The notes: generated from the sequence alone by a model not told the origin. Numbered from the stretch's first letter, positions 9,202 through 18,639 are shown. The stretch is 64,000 nucleotides of DNA from Clostridium sp. ZS2-4 (GCF_026719745.1 NZ_JAPPRQ010000027.1:124001-188000), one strand, 5' to 3'. Translations and numbers: made by a program.

Positions 9202-10152
9202 TTAATTGTGCTGTTTACCTAGCATAGCTGCTCCAATAATTCCAGCTTCATTTCCTAATTCAGCTAAAACTATTTTCCCTACTGGTAAATCCTTGTAATA
9301 TTTATTGTTTATAACCTCTGCTCTTACCTTCTCAAGCAAAAATTCTCCTGCCTTTGAAAGTCCTCCACCTAAAACGAAAATCTCAGGGTCAATAACATTT
9401 ATCAAATTAAAAATTCCGATTCCTAAATATTTAACTAGTCTATCTACTACAATATTAGCTACCTTATCTCCTTCAGCAGCAGCCTCGAAAATTACTCGTC
9501 CTTCTATTTTATCTAAATCGCCATTTATCTTTTCATTTATTATGGTTTCATTACCTTCTTCTATTAACTTCCTTGTATAATTGTTAATAGCAGTAGCTGA
9601 AGCAAAGGTTTCTAAGCATCCATTTTTTCCACAATTACAGTTATAATAATTCTCACCAACAATCATATGTCCAATTTCTGAAGCTACACCATTAGCTCCT
9701 GTATGTACCTTTCCGTCTATAACAATTCCTCCACCTACACCAGTACCTAAAGTTATAAAAATTCCACTTTTAGCACCCTTCATAACCCCAGCTTCATACT
9801 CAGCCAGCCCAGCTACTGTTGCATCATTATCTATATAAACTGGAAGACCTAGAGCCTCTTCTAACGGTTTCTTCAAAGGTATATTATTCCATTTTAAATT
9901 CACACAATATATGACATCTCCAGTAACTTGATCAGCTAAACCAGGGATACCTATACCTACAGCTTTAATTTCATCTTTTGATATTCCATAATCCTTTATT
10001 ACTTTTAAAATTAAATCTTTAATATCATTTATTACAGATTCTGCTCCTCTTTCTTTTTTAGTTGGTGTTGAGTCTGTATATTTTAACCTTCCAAGCTCGT
10101 CTACTATTCCAACTGCTATATTAGTTCCACCTAAATCTACTCCTATATACAT
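9202..10152 (-). CDS. glcK: ROK-family glucokinase
   Basis: A 316-residue sugar kinase that phosphorylates glucose with ATP. It has the N-terminal phosphate-binding motif VDLGGTNIAVG, the catalytic Asp110 in YIDNDATVAG, the second glycine-rich loop TLGTGVGGGIV, and the ROK zinc motif with Cys172, Cys174 and Cys179 (CNCGKNGC) after the GH in SEIGHMIVG. Glucokinase is the commonest function for this ROK subgroup in Firmicutes, but related N-acyl-hexosamine kinases cannot be excluded. It is transcribed alone, ending at the bidirectional terminator. Confidence 0.9.
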   Translation of the reverse strand: MYIGVDLGGTNIAVGIVDELGRLKYTDSTPTKKERGAESVINDIKDLILKVIKDYGISKDEIKAVGIGIPGLADQVTGDVIYCVNLKWNNIPLKKPLEEALGLPVYIDNDATVAGLAEYEAGVMKGAKSGIFITLGTGVGGGIVIDGKVHTGANGVASEIGHMIVGENYYNCNCGKNGCLETFASATAINNYTRKLIEEGNETIINEKINGDLDKIEGRVIFEAAAEGDKVANIVVDRLVKYLGIGIFNLINVIDPEIFVLGGGLSKAGEFLLEKVRAEVINNKYYKDLPVGKIVLAELGNEAGIIGAAMLGKQHN

Positions 10153-10211
10153 AGTTCTTTCCCCCTAATATAAAATGATTTATCTCATGACTAACAAATA
10201 TATAATATGTA

Positions 10212-10234
10212 AGAAAAGTGCAAAGCACTTTTCT
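10212..10234. repeat. Solo hairpin of the element-cap type
   Basis: A perfect 10-bp stem (AGAAAAGTGC / GCACTTTTCT) with loop AAA. It is almost identical to the hairpins at 15413-15435, 17433-17455 and 40389-40409 that cap the repeat elements in this window, but here no element body or 7-nt word array follows. It lies in the 222-bp gap upstream of glucokinase and downstream of metA. It may be a remnant or a mobile hairpin. Confidence 0.8.
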
Positions 10235-10374
10235 AGTTGAGAATTATTTTATCATAAATTCATAGTTTATTATAGGTTTGAACAGCCTTATATAGTGTAG
10301 AATTTCAAAAGTTAAAATTGTACAAAATTCACAATTGACAATAAACAATTGTTATGCTAAAAGGTAAAAATATA

Positions 10375-11292
10375 TTATTTTATGTCCACATAAGAATATG
10401 GAGTTTCTTGATATACATAATAATTAATCCAATTAGAAAATAATAAATTTGAATGTCCTCTCCATCTAACAACAGGTTCTTTCTCAGGATTATCATCCTT
10501 AAAATAATTTTTAGGAAGCTTGATATCCTCTCCTAAGGCTGCATCTCTATCATATTCAGCTTTTAAAGTATTGGCATCATATTCCGAATGACCAGTTACA
10601 AAGATTTGTCTTCCATCCTTTGAAGCTGCTATATATACTCCTGCTTCGTCAGACTCTGCTAATATATCAATGTCCGTAGCCTTCTCAATATCTTCTTTTC
10701 TAACCCCTGTATGCCTTGAATGCGGAACGTAAAACTCATCATCAAATCCTCTTAAAAGCTTAACCTTATCTTTGATAACTTTATGAGAAAAAACCCCAAA
10801 CATTTTCTCTGGAAGAAGATATTTAGGCACACCATGATGGTAGTAAAGTCCTGCCTGGGCTCCCCAGCATATATGAAGAGTTGAAAACACATTGGTAAGT
10901 GAAAAATCCATTATTTTCTTTAATTCATCCCAATATCCTACCTCTTCAAAATCCATTTTTTCAACTGGTGCCCCTGTTATTATCATTCCATCAAATTTTT
11001 CATCTTTTATATCATCTATGGTTTTGTAAAAACTTAACAAATGATCCTGTGGAACATGTTTTGAATCATATGTCTTAGTATGAATTAGCTCCACCTCTAC
11101 CTGGATTGGTATATTTCCAAGTAATCTTAAAAGTTGAGTTTCAGTTTCTATTTTTTTAGGCATTAAATTTACAATAGCAATTTTTAAAGGTCTTATATCT
11201 TGATGAATAGCTCTTTGCTGATTCATCACAAAAATATTTTCATTTTCTAGAATTTCTGTTGCTGGAAGATCTTTTGGTATTATAATAGGCAT
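10375..11292 (-). CDS. metAA: Homoserine O-acetyltransferase (MetA fold)
   Basis: A 305-residue homoserine acyltransferase of the MetA fold, which activates homoserine for methionine synthesis. The nucleophile is Cys142 in [14 protein letters not shown], and the catalytic His lies in VTGHSEYD. Residue 111, the position known to set acyl specificity in this family, is Glu (TGAPVEKM), which indicates acetyl-CoA rather than succinyl-CoA. This fits the O-acetylhomoserine sulfhydrylase gene just upstream in the same operon (33-base gap). Expression should follow the SAM riboswitch in front of metY. Confidence 0.93.
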   Translation of the reverse strand: MPIIIPKDLPATEILENENIFVMNQQRAIHQDIRPLKIAIVNLMPKKIETETQLLRLLGNIPIQVEVELIHTKTYDSKHVPQDHLLSFYKTIDDIKDEKFDGMIITGAPVEKMDFEEVGYWDELKKIMDFSLTNVFSTLHICWGAQAGLYYHHGVPKYLLPEKMFGVFSHKVIKDKVKLLRGFDDEFYVPHSRHTGVRKEDIEKATDIDILAESDEAGVYIAASKDGRQIFVTGHSEYDANTLKAEYDRDAALGEDIKLPKNYFKDDNPEKEPVVRWRGHSNLLFSNWINYYVYQETPYSYVDIK

Positions 11293-11325
11293 AATAATTT
11301 TCCTTTCTATTGCAATTGTTATATA

Positions 11326-12603
11326 TTATAGTGTTGAAAGTGCTTGTTCGAAATCGCTTATTATATCTTCTGGATCTTCTATTCCTACAGACACTCTTAT
11401 TAAATCAGGATAAACTCCTGAAGCTATTTGCTCTTCCTCACTTAACTGTCTGTGAGTTGTAGTAGCTGGTTGAAGCACAGATGTTCTAGCATCTCCTATA
11501 TGAACAACTAACGCTGCTAAATTTAAATTTCTTATAAATTCATTTCCCGCTTCTGCACCACCTTTTATTCCAAAGGTTAATACTCCACTAGCACCTTTTG
11601 AAAAATACTTGTTAACAAGTTCGTAGTTTGAATTACCCTCAAGGCCAGGATAATTAACCCAACTAACATTCTCATGCTTTTCTAAAAACTTAGCTAGTGC
11701 TAAAGCATTGCTGCTGTGCCTTTCTATTCTTAAATGAAGAGTTTCTAATCCTAAATTAGTTAAAAATCCATTAAATGGACTTAAGCACGGTCCCATATCT
11801 CTTAAAAGCTGTACTCTAGCTTTTACTATATAAGCAGCTTTTCCAAAGGTTTCAACATAACTGATTCCATGATAAGTTGGGTCTGGTTCTACTAATTCTT
11901 TAAATTTTCCATTATCCCAATCAAAATTACCTCCATCTACTATAATTCCACCTACACTATTTGCATGACCTTCTATATATTTGGTTGAAGAATAAACAAC
12001 TATGTTAGCTCCTAATTCTAATGGTCTGCAAAGACATGGTGTTGCTAATGTATTATCTATAACTAAAGGTACGCCTATCTTCTTTGCAATTCTTGAGAAC
12101 TTATCAAAATCTAAAATATTAAGTCCTGGATTTCCTATAGTTTCTCCATAAAGTACTTTAGTATTATCTTTGAACTCTTTTATTATTTCTTCTTCACTAG
12201 CACTAGGATTTACAAAACTTACTTCTATTCCGAATTTTTTCAAAGTAGACGAAAGTAATGTAAATGTACCTCCATATATTGTGGAAGACGCCACTATATG
12301 ATCTCCACTTTTACATATATTCAGCAAAGCTAAAGTAATAGCTGATTGACCAGATGATGCCGCAAGAGCACCTGCTCCACCATCTAAGGTGTTTACTTTT
12401 TCTTCATAAGCAGCTATTGTGGGATTGCTTATTCTTGAATACATATGCCCCGCTTCTGTCAAATCAAATAATTTTGCTACATGATCAGGATCTGCATATT
12501 TGTATGTTGTACTTTGAACTATCGGAAGTACTCTAGGTTCTCCTGGATTTGGTGCATAACCTCCTTGAACACATATTGTTCCTTTGCCCCATTGCTTTTT
12601 CAT
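11326..12603 (-). CDS. metY: O-acetylhomoserine sulfhydrylase
   Basis: A 425-residue PLP enzyme of the Cys/Met metabolism family that makes homocysteine from O-acetylhomoserine and sulfide. The PLP lysine is in VYSSTKYIEGHAN, and SSGQSAITLALLNI, YGGTFTLL and VIDNTLATPC are typical of the family. The length and the N-terminal KGTICVQGGY match MetY rather than the shorter cystathionine enzymes. It is first in a metY-metA operon. Its leader contains a SAM-I riboswitch, so methionine or SAM excess should switch it off. Confidence 0.95.
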   Translation of the reverse strand: MKKQWGKGTICVQGGYAPNPGEPRVLPIVQSTTYKYADPDHVAKLFDLTEAGHMYSRISNPTIAAYEEKVNTLDGGAGALAASSGQSAITLALLNICKSGDHIVASSTIYGGTFTLLSSTLKKFGIEVSFVNPSASEEEIIKEFKDNTKVLYGETIGNPGLNILDFDKFSRIAKKIGVPLVIDNTLATPCLCRPLELGANIVVYSSTKYIEGHANSVGGIIVDGGNFDWDNGKFKELVEPDPTYHGISYVETFGKAAYIVKARVQLLRDMGPCLSPFNGFLTNLGLETLHLRIERHSSNALALAKFLEKHENVSWVNYPGLEGNSNYELVNKYFSKGASGVLTFGIKGGAEAGNEFIRNLNLAALVVHIGDARTSVLQPATTTHRQLSEEEQIASGVYPDLIRVSVGIEDPEDIISDFEQALSTL

Positions 12604-12635
12604 TTTATTTGCCCCCTTATTTTTATAAAATAAAA

Positions 12636-12773
12636 AACACTCCTATTAAGAAGTGTTTAACATACTAAACTCTTCTTATCTTTCAGGAAAATCCTGCTGG
12701 AATTAGCACCTTTATACACATGTATAGGTTGCCGGGTTTCGTAGGGCCAGTCCCTCCACCTCTCTTGATAAGA
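12636..12773 (-). promoter_or_regulatory. SAM-I (S-box) riboswitch with terminator
   Basis: Reading the minus strand, the aptamer runs from 12773 to 12670. P1 is CTTATCAAGAG pairing with GATAAGAAGAG. The S-box core GGTGGAGGGACTGGCCC, then CGAAACCCGGCAACC, is present. The expression platform is a hairpin at 12658-12637 (AAACACTTCT / GGAGTGTTT) followed by a T-run, i.e. a transcription terminator just before metY. Bound SAM should favour termination. Confidence 0.96.
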
Positions 12774-12801
12774 CTTTATCGATTTATTTAATTTTTTATT
12801 A

Positions 12802-12830
12802 ATATTACACTTAATTACTTTGAAAGTCAA
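12802..12830 (-). promoter_or_regulatory. Likely sigma-A promoter of the metY-metA operon
   Basis: On the minus strand TTGACT (12830-12825) is separated by 17 bases from TAATAT (12807-12802), about 30 bases before the S-box starts. The remaining sequence to 13085 is AT-rich and shows no gene; it also holds the promoter of the divergent LCP gene, which I could not pin down. Confidence 0.6.
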
Positions 12831-13085
12831 GATATTTTTTGTTTATTTTAAATATTTTAAATATATTTAATTTAATAAAACAAAATATATTTTTATGTAT
12901 CAACTCCAAATTTAGCTATATAGATATTTTGTATGGTTATATATTAAGTTTATAACGGATCTATATGGATATAATTATAAAATATATAATAAATTCAATA
13001 AGTTTATTGTAATAATTTTGAAATCCTTTTTCATAAAATAAGAGGTATAACTAACTTATATAAGATTCTATGGAGGAATTTAATT

Positions 13086-14657
13086 ATGATAAAATATAAA
13101 AAAACACTGAAATTTACTATTATATTTATTTTGCTTTCTATTGTATCTACAGTATCTTATTTTATATATTCTTTCGAAAAAAATAGTCATATAACTTCTG
13201 AAACATCTACAATTTTGGAATCAGGAAATTTGAATGATACTGATGAAGAAATGCCAGATTTAAGAACAGTAGAAGGTATAACAAATATCCTTTTAATAGG
13301 CAGTGATGCAAGAAGCTTAAATGAAAAATCAAGATCTGATGCCATAATGATACTAACCATAGATTCTATTCATAAAAAACTGAAAGTCACATCAATATTA
13401 AGAGACACATATGTAAAAATCCCTGGATATGGTGAAGAAAAAATAAATCATTCTTTCAATTATGGAGGACCTGAACTATTACTAAAGAGTATAGAAAATA
13501 ATCTTAGTATAAAGTTAGACAAGTATGTGATTGTCAATTTTTTTGGATTTAAGGATTTAATTAATTCCATTGGTGGATTGGATATCGATATAAAACCAGA
13601 AGAAGTTAAAGAATCCAATAAAATCATGTTAGAACTAAATGAAGACCCATCTAATCTAATAAAAAATTCAGGCTTACAGCATTTTAACGGACAACAAGTT
13701 CTTGCTTACTCAAGAATACGCCATGTTGGAAATGGCTGCTATGATAGAACCCACAGACAAAGACATGTTGTTTCTCTAATTATAAATAAACTCACAGATA
13801 CTCCTGTAATAAAATATCCTGTAGTAGCCTCTAAATTACTTCCTTATGTGAAAACAAATATTGATATCTCTGAAATATTAAATTACGCCTATACAGTTTA
13901 CCAAATTAAAAATTTTACTCCTGAACAGCTTCAGATTCCTTTAACAGAACTAAGCTATGCACAACTTTTATCAATCAAAGGCTGGGTTTTACTAATGGAC
14001 AAATATCAAAATGCAAAAATACTAAATGATTTTATCTTCGATGACAAAACCTATAGTAAATCAGACTTAGATTATGCCTCTTGTAAAAAAGCTATAGATA
14101 GCTATTTATCAAAAATTGAAAAACCTAAAGCAGCTAAATCATATATAATCACAGAGCCTGTTCATAATACTATAGATTCAAATTCTTCTTCTAATAATAA
14201 AAATAATAATACAACAAATACTTCATCCTATAATAAAAACAAACATACTGATATTAATAATACATCTAATAATAATATACCTACTGATAATAACAGTTCT
14301 TATAGTAATGCAAAAGAGTCAGACATTAAAAATACATCCAATGAAAATATAAATAAGGATACTTCGAATCAAGAAAAATCTTCTGAGAATACTTTGAAAA
14401 ATAGTAAAGATAGTGATACCTATCCAAAAGATAAAACTGAAAATAAAGAAACTCCTATCGATAGCTCTTCAAAAACTAAAACTGAAAACACGGAAACTAC
14501 TACTGATAATTCTTTAAAAATTGAAGATAAAACCAAAGAAACTAATACTGATAATTCTTCTGAACATAATGAAAATAATAAAGACGCTGATAATAAAAAT
14601 AAACCATCTTCTATCGCCCCATCCAATACTGAAGATGCCACTAATAAAGATAGCTAG
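13086..14657 (+). CDS. LytR-CpsA-Psr (LCP) family cell-wall ligase with Asn/Ser/Thr-rich tail
   Basis: A 523-residue membrane protein of the LCP family, which attaches teichoic acids or other glycopolymers to peptidoglycan. One membrane segment spans about residues 9-27. The extracellular LCP domain follows, with ITNILLIGSDAR, RSDAIMILTID, SILRDTYVKIPGYG, INHSFNYGG and the closing AYSRIRHVGNGCYDRTHRQR. From about residue 360 the protein becomes a long low-complexity tail rich in Asn, Ser, Thr, Lys and Glu, probably an unstructured linker reaching into the wall. The start ATG has GGAGGAAT upstream. It appears monocistronic. Confidence 0.93.
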   Translation: MIKYKKTLKFTIIFILLSIVSTVSYFIYSFEKNSHITSETSTILESGNLNDTDEEMPDLRTVEGITNILLIGSDARSLNEKSRSDAIMILTIDSIHKKLKVTSILRDTYVKIPGYGEEKINHSFNYGGPELLLKSIENNLSIKLDKYVIVNFFGFKDLINSIGGLDIDIKPEEVKESNKIMLELNEDPSNLIKNSGLQHFNGQQVLAYSRIRHVGNGCYDRTHRQRHVVSLIINKLTDTPVIKYPVVASKLLPYVKTNIDISEILNYAYTVYQIKNFTPEQLQIPLTELSYAQLLSIKGWVLLMDKYQNAKILNDFIFDDKTYSKSDLDYASCKKAIDSYLSKIEKPKAAKSYIITEPVHNTIDSNSSSNNKNNNTTNTSSYNKNKHTDINNTSNNNIPTDNNSSYSNAKESDIKNTSNENINKDTSNQEKSSENTLKNSKDSDTYPKDKTENKETPIDSSSKTKTENTETTTDNSLKIEDKTKETNTDNSSEHNENNKDADNKNKPSSIAPSNTEDATNKDS

Positions 14658-14781
14658 ATTTTATATACTCTATATAATTATATTTTCTTCCTGAATATAT
14701 TGGTTCACATACTTTTATTTTTAAGTGGAAAAATAACTAATGTAATGTGCAAAATCTTTAAATATTTATGGGAGGTTCGTT

Positions 14782-14973
14782 ATGAATTCTGAAAGAGCTG
14801 AGCAAATAATACATTCAAAAGACAATATAAGTGTTTACTATAGAAATACTCCTGTTCATCTTAAAGCAGTAAACCATGAAACTAATAAGGTTACAGTAAA
14901 AAACTTAAATACGGATAAAGATTTTATAGTTCATGCTAAAACTTTAAATGAAGACTTTGGACAAAAGCTATAA
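14782..14973 (+). CDS. sspH: H-type small acid-soluble spore protein
   Basis: A 63-residue protein matching the SspH family: MNSERAEQIIHSKDNISVYY, then TPVHLKAVNHETNKVTVK. These proteins are packed into the spore core during sporulation, so this marks the organism as a spore-former. GGGAGG lies 6 bases before the ATG. A forespore sigma-G promoter is expected but I could not identify one with confidence. The stop is followed within 3 bases by the hairpin cap of repeat element 1, which may serve as its terminator. Confidence 0.9.
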   Translation: MNSERAEQIIHSKDNISVYYRNTPVHLKAVNHETNKVTVKNLNTDKDFIVHAKTLNEDFGQKL

Positions 14974-14975
14974 TG

Positions 14976-15435
14976 GAAAAATGTTGCGACACAACATTTT
15001 TCTTAGTAACCAGTAGCCAGTAACTAGTAACCAGTGGAGGAGGATTTTCTTCCTTTCGTCAGAAAATCTTTTGGTAAATTAAAAGTTTAAAAGCTAGTGA
15101 AAATTTTAATCTAAAATTTTCACTAGCTTTTATTATTACTCTAACTAAAGAGCTGGTAAGCGCTTAGAGCCATAGCTCAAGAGATATATTACTTAATGTA
15201 AGGCTAAACGTCTTTATTTTGAAATAATTTTTAAATGAACTTTCTTTACCGGAAAGGGTGTAAAGTTTTTTCAAAAGTTTTAGTTAATTTTATCGTTCTT
15301 CGAACCACGCAAAGCATGAAAAGTTTTTTTAAATCCAAAGATTTTCTGACATAAGGAAGAAAATCAACATTGCCTGGCTACTGGCTACTGGTTACCGGTA
15401 CCTGGTTACTAAAGAAAAGTGCTTCGCACTTTTCT
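14976..15435. repeat. Repeat element 1: hairpin-capped, with heptad arrays and long inverted ends
   Basis: From left to right: a hairpin 14976-15002 (11-bp stem); four 7-nt words AGTAACC, AGTAGCC, AGTAACT, AGTAACC (15005-15032); an inverted repeat 15043-15074; an internal 18-bp hairpin 15090-15130; about 200 bases with no gene; the matching inverted repeat 15335-15365; five inverted words of the same kind (15376-15410); and a hairpin 15413-15435. It fills the gap between sspH and asnS. The right cap overlaps the asnS stop codon. No open frame of interest lies inside. Confidence 0.85.
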
Positions 15436-16825
15436 AAAATTCTGCTGTTCCTGGAGTTCTTGGGAATGGTATTACGTCTCTAATATTGCTCATTCCTGTT
15501 AAGTACATGATCAATCTTTCAAATCCAAGACCGTATCCTGAGTGCTTAGTTTCTCCATATTTTCTAAGTTCTAAGTACCACCAGTAATCTTCTTTATTAA
15601 GTCCTAATTCTTCTATTCTTTTTTCAAGAACATCCAATCTTTCTTCTCTTTGGCTTCCTCCAATAAGTTCTCCTACTCCTGGAACAAGTAAATCTGCTGC
15701 TGCAACAGTTTTTCCGTCATCATTTGCTCTCATGTAGAATGCTTTTATATCCTTTGGATAATCTGTTACAAATACAGGTTTTCCAAATATTTTTTCAGTT
15801 AAGTATCTTTCATGCTCAGTTTGAAGATCTATTCCCCATTCTACTGGATAATCAAATTTATGTCCTGATTTTTGAAGAATTTCTACAGCTTCTGTATATG
15901 TTACTCTTCCAAATTCAGAATTAACAACATTATTTAATCTATCAAATAAATCTTTATCTATAAAGCTATTGAAGAACGCCATTTCTTCTGGAGCATGTTC
16001 CATTACATATTTAATTACATATTTAACCATAGCTTCTGCGTTATCTAAATAATCCTTTAATTCTGCAAAAGCCATTTCTGGTTCTATCATCCAAAATTCT
16101 GATGCATGTCTTGCTGTATTTGAATTTTCAGCTCTGAAAGTTGGTCCAAAAGTATAAATATTTCTAAATGCAAGAGCAAATATTTCACCTTCTAATTGAC
16201 CACTTACTGTAAGATTTGTTTCTTTTCCAAAGAAATCTTTTTTTGTATCTACATTTCCTTCTTCATCTCTTGGAACATCATTAATATCTAGAGTAGTTAC
16301 TCTAAACATTTCTCCCGCACCTTCAGCATCACTTCCAGTAATTATTGGAGTGTGTGCATAAACGAAATCTTGATCTTGGAAGAATTTATGTACAGCATAT
16401 GCCGCTATAGAACGTACTCTGAATACTGCTGAAAAAGCATTACTTCTTGGTCTTAAGTGAGCTATTTCTCTTAAGTATTCAAAAGTATGTCTTTTCTTTT
16501 GTAATGGATAGTCAGCATCTGATTTTCCTTCTAATACAATTTTTTTAGCATGAATCTCAAAAGGTTGTTTTGCACCTTCAGTAAAAATAAATTCACCTTC
16601 TACAGTTATGCTAGAACTAATAGCAAATTTAGATATTTCCTTAAAATTATCCAAGCTTTCATCAAAAACAACTTGAATATTTTTAAAGAAACTACCATCA
16701 TTAACTTCTATAAACCCAAATTTATTTGAAGCCCTTAAAGTTCTAATCCATCCTGAAATTTTAACTTCTTTTCCAATAAACTTATCAGATTCTCTAAAAA
16801 GTTTTCTTACTAATATACTTTCCAT
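15434..16825 (-). CDS. asnS: Asparaginyl-tRNA synthetase
   Basis: A 463-residue class II aminoacyl-tRNA synthetase that charges tRNA-Asn. The N-terminal OB-fold anticodon-binding domain covers about residues 1-110. Class II motif 2 is in [16 protein letters not shown] and motif 3 in [15 protein letters not shown], and the protein ends in the AsnS-typical [16 protein letters not shown]. The open frame extends to 16867, but the ATG at 16825 gives the family's N-terminus and has AGGAGG at 16840-16835. A T-box leader upstream controls it by tRNA-Asn charging. Confidence 0.97.
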   Translation of the reverse strand: MESILVRKLFRESDKFIGKEVKISGWIRTLRASNKFGFIEVNDGSFFKNIQVVFDESLDNFKEISKFAISSSITVEGEFIFTEGAKQPFEIHAKKIVLEGKSDADYPLQKKRHTFEYLREIAHLRPRSNAFSAVFRVRSIAAYAVHKFFQDQDFVYAHTPIITGSDAEGAGEMFRVTTLDINDVPRDEEGNVDTKKDFFGKETNLTVSGQLEGEIFALAFRNIYTFGPTFRAENSNTARHASEFWMIEPEMAFAELKDYLDNAEAMVKYVIKYVMEHAPEEMAFFNSFIDKDLFDRLNNVVNSEFGRVTYTEAVEILQKSGHKFDYPVEWGIDLQTEHERYLTEKIFGKPVFVTDYPKDIKAFYMRANDDGKTVAAADLLVPGVGELIGGSQREERLDVLEKRIEELGLNKEDYWWYLELRKYGETKHSGYGLGFERLIMYLTGMSNIRDVIPFPRTPGTAEF

Positions 16826-16879
16826 AAGTTTTGTCCTCCTGTTTCTTTTATTGTTTATTTTGTTCAAAATTATAAATAA

Positions 16880-17165
16880 AAAAACCTTCTATCCTAAATA
16901 AACATTAGGACGAAGGTTATATATTCGTGGTACCACCCAATTTGCCATATTTAATATGGCCACTCTAAAAGTACTAAAAAACAATACTCTCCAGCTCTTA
17001 ACGGTCTGGTTCCGTCTAAGCCTACTCTCAAACAACATTGATTTCGGTTAGAGATTCCAAGGTGTTCTTCAATATAGGCTTCATACTAACCTCTCACTAT
17101 CGTCAGCTCGCTATAAATCCAACTCTATATTTACTCTCCTCTTCACTATCTTTCAAACATCTTTA
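16880..17165 (-). promoter_or_regulatory. T-box leader of asnS
   Basis: On the minus strand the leader shows the stem I motif AGCGAGC (near 17114), an AAC triplet at 17049-17047 in the expected specifier region, which would read tRNA-Asn, and the T-box sequence TTGGGTGGTACCACG at 16940-16926. A terminator follows at about 16917-16882: AACCTTCGTCCTAA pairs with TTAGGATAGAAGGTT, then a T-run. Uncharged tRNA-Asn should allow read-through into asnS. The specifier assignment is tentative. Confidence 0.93.
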
Positions 17166-17180
17166 TTCCAATTTATTATG

Positions 17181-17209
17181 ATTATAATATTAATCCAAAA
17201 ATATGTCAA
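17181..17209 (-). promoter_or_regulatory. Consensus sigma-A promoter of the asnS T-box transcript
   Basis: TTGACA (17209-17204), a 17-base spacer and TATAAT (17186-17181) match the sigma-A consensus exactly, on the minus strand just upstream of the T-box leader. Repeat element 2 begins only 3 bases upstream of the -35 box. Confidence 0.85.
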
Positions 17210-17212
17210 CAA

Positions 17213-17455
17213 AGAATAAAATTGCACAGCAATTTTATTCTATTCCCCAGTTACCAATCACCACTCCCCAGAGAAAGGCGTTTTACTATGCAAAACTAAA
17301 ATTAATACAAATCAAAATAGATTTAAAAGTAGATATGATTTATCTTTAAGTCTCTTTTTTAAGTTTATCTAATTGTTTTTAATTGCTTTTTTCTTTACCT
17401 TGGGGATTGGTACTTGGGGATTGGAGACTATCAGAAAAATGCTTCGCATTTTTCT
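17213..17455. repeat. Repeat element 2: hairpin-capped with heptad arrays (inverted orientation)
   Basis: A hairpin of the AGAATAAAATTG type (17213-17241) is followed by words AGTTACC, AATCACC, ACTCCCC; then a core with GTTTTACTATGCAAAAC (reverse complement of the core in elements 3 and 4) and an AT-rich body; then inverted words AGTCTCC, AATCCCC, AAGTACC, AATCCCC read on the minus strand (17425-17398); then a hairpin AGAAAAATGC-TTC-GCATTTTTCT (17433-17455). Relative to elements 3 and 4 it is inverted. It fills the asnS-dipeptidase gap; no gene lies inside. Confidence 0.83.
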
Positions 17456-17512
17456 TAAAATAAGAATATAATATGATTGACGGAAACTATACTGGATTAT
17501 AGGAGGCTTTTT

Positions 17513-18445
17513 ATGGACTTAATTGATTTTCATTGCGATACAATATCAAAAATATATCAAGATAATGGTGAACTTTTTCGAAATAAATATTGTGTTGACA
17601 TAAATAAGTTAAAGAAAGGAAATTGCACTGCTCAATTTTTCGCACTTTTTACCGAATTGGACAAAGTGCAAAATCCTCTAGAATATACTTTGAAAATGTT
17701 AGATAAATTTTATATAGAGCTAGAAAAAAACAAAAAATATATATCTTTGGCAAGAAACTACAATGAACTTATAAAAAACAAATCAGAAAATAAAATTTCT
17801 GCCTTTTTAACAATAGAAGAAGGAGCAGCTCTTAAAGGAAGTTTGGATAATCTAAGAATTTTTCACAGATTGGGTGTTAAGCTTTTAACTCTTACTTGGA
17901 ATTTTCCAAATGAAATAGGATATCCAAACTGTATAAAAGAGCATATGGAGAAAGGTCTTACCCCTTTCGGCTTAGAGTTAATAGAAGAAATGAACAGGCT
18001 AAAAATGATTATTGATGTATCTCATCTATCTGACGGAGGTTTTTATAATGTCGCAAAATACTCAAAAGCTCCTTTTGTTGCATCTCATTCAAATGCTAGA
18101 GCTTTAACAAATAATCCACGAAATTTAACAGATAAAATGATAAAGCTGCTATCAGAAAAAGGAGGCATTATTGGATTAAACTTTTTCGGAGAATTTCTTG
18201 GTGGGGATGAATACAGTAAAATAGATGACATGGTAAAACACATAAATCATATAAAAAATGCAGGAGGGATAGATGTACTCTGTCTTGGAAGTGATTTCGA
18301 CGGAATAAATTCTAAACTGGAAATAGATAATATAGGTGAAATAGATAAACTATTTACTTCTCTGTCTAAAAATGGTTTATCCGAAGATGAAATAGAAAAA
18401 ATCTTCTATAAAAATGCATTAAGATTATTAAAAGAAATAGATTAA
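17513..18445 (+). CDS. Membrane dipeptidase (peptidase family M19)
   Basis: A 310-residue zinc dipeptidase related to renal dipeptidase. The metal-binding landmarks are DFHCDT at residues 5-10, the Glu in TIEEGAAL, IDVSHLSD, VASHSNARAL and LGSDFDG. The family hydrolyses dipeptides, often those with a D-residue at the C-terminal position. The open frame continues upstream to 17477, but the ATG at 17513 has AGGAGG at 17501-17506 and places DFHCDT at the usual distance from the start. There is no signal peptide, so it acts in the cytoplasm. It is monocistronic. Confidence 0.92.
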   Translation: MDLIDFHCDTISKIYQDNGELFRNKYCVDINKLKKGNCTAQFFALFTELDKVQNPLEYTLKMLDKFYIELEKNKKYISLARNYNELIKNKSENKISAFLTIEEGAALKGSLDNLRIFHRLGVKLLTLTWNFPNEIGYPNCIKEHMEKGLTPFGLELIEEMNRLKMIIDVSHLSDGGFYNVAKYSKAPFVASHSNARALTNNPRNLTDKMIKLLSEKGGIIGLNFFGEFLGGDEYSKIDDMVKHINHIKNAGGIDVLCLGSDFDGINSKLEIDNIGEIDKLFTSLSKNGLSEDEIEKIFYKNALRLLKEID

Positions 18446-18639
18446 CATTCCTAATATAAATAAATATATTGTTTATATATGATACTTTTCTTTTTTTAAT
18501 AATATACTGTATATATACATTGCAACAAATACTATTCATTGTATTAAAACTTCGTTGGAGTTTTTTCATAAATTGATCATTAAGCAATGAATATTAATAA
18601 TTGCAATATATTGTTCAGATTAATACCAGGAGGTACTAT

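Noticed and set aside
14420-14641. Minus-strand open frame opposite the LCP tail
   Set aside because: It mirrors the low-complexity tail of the LCP protein, with Ser/Leu/Val repeats; no ribosome site.
15005-15032. Short tandem words that might suggest a CRISPR array
   Set aside because: Units are 7 nt with no spacers, and no cas genes are in the window.
15290-15320. Possible tRNA T-arm-like TTCGAACCAC sequence inside element 1
   Set aside because: No cloverleaf could be formed around it.
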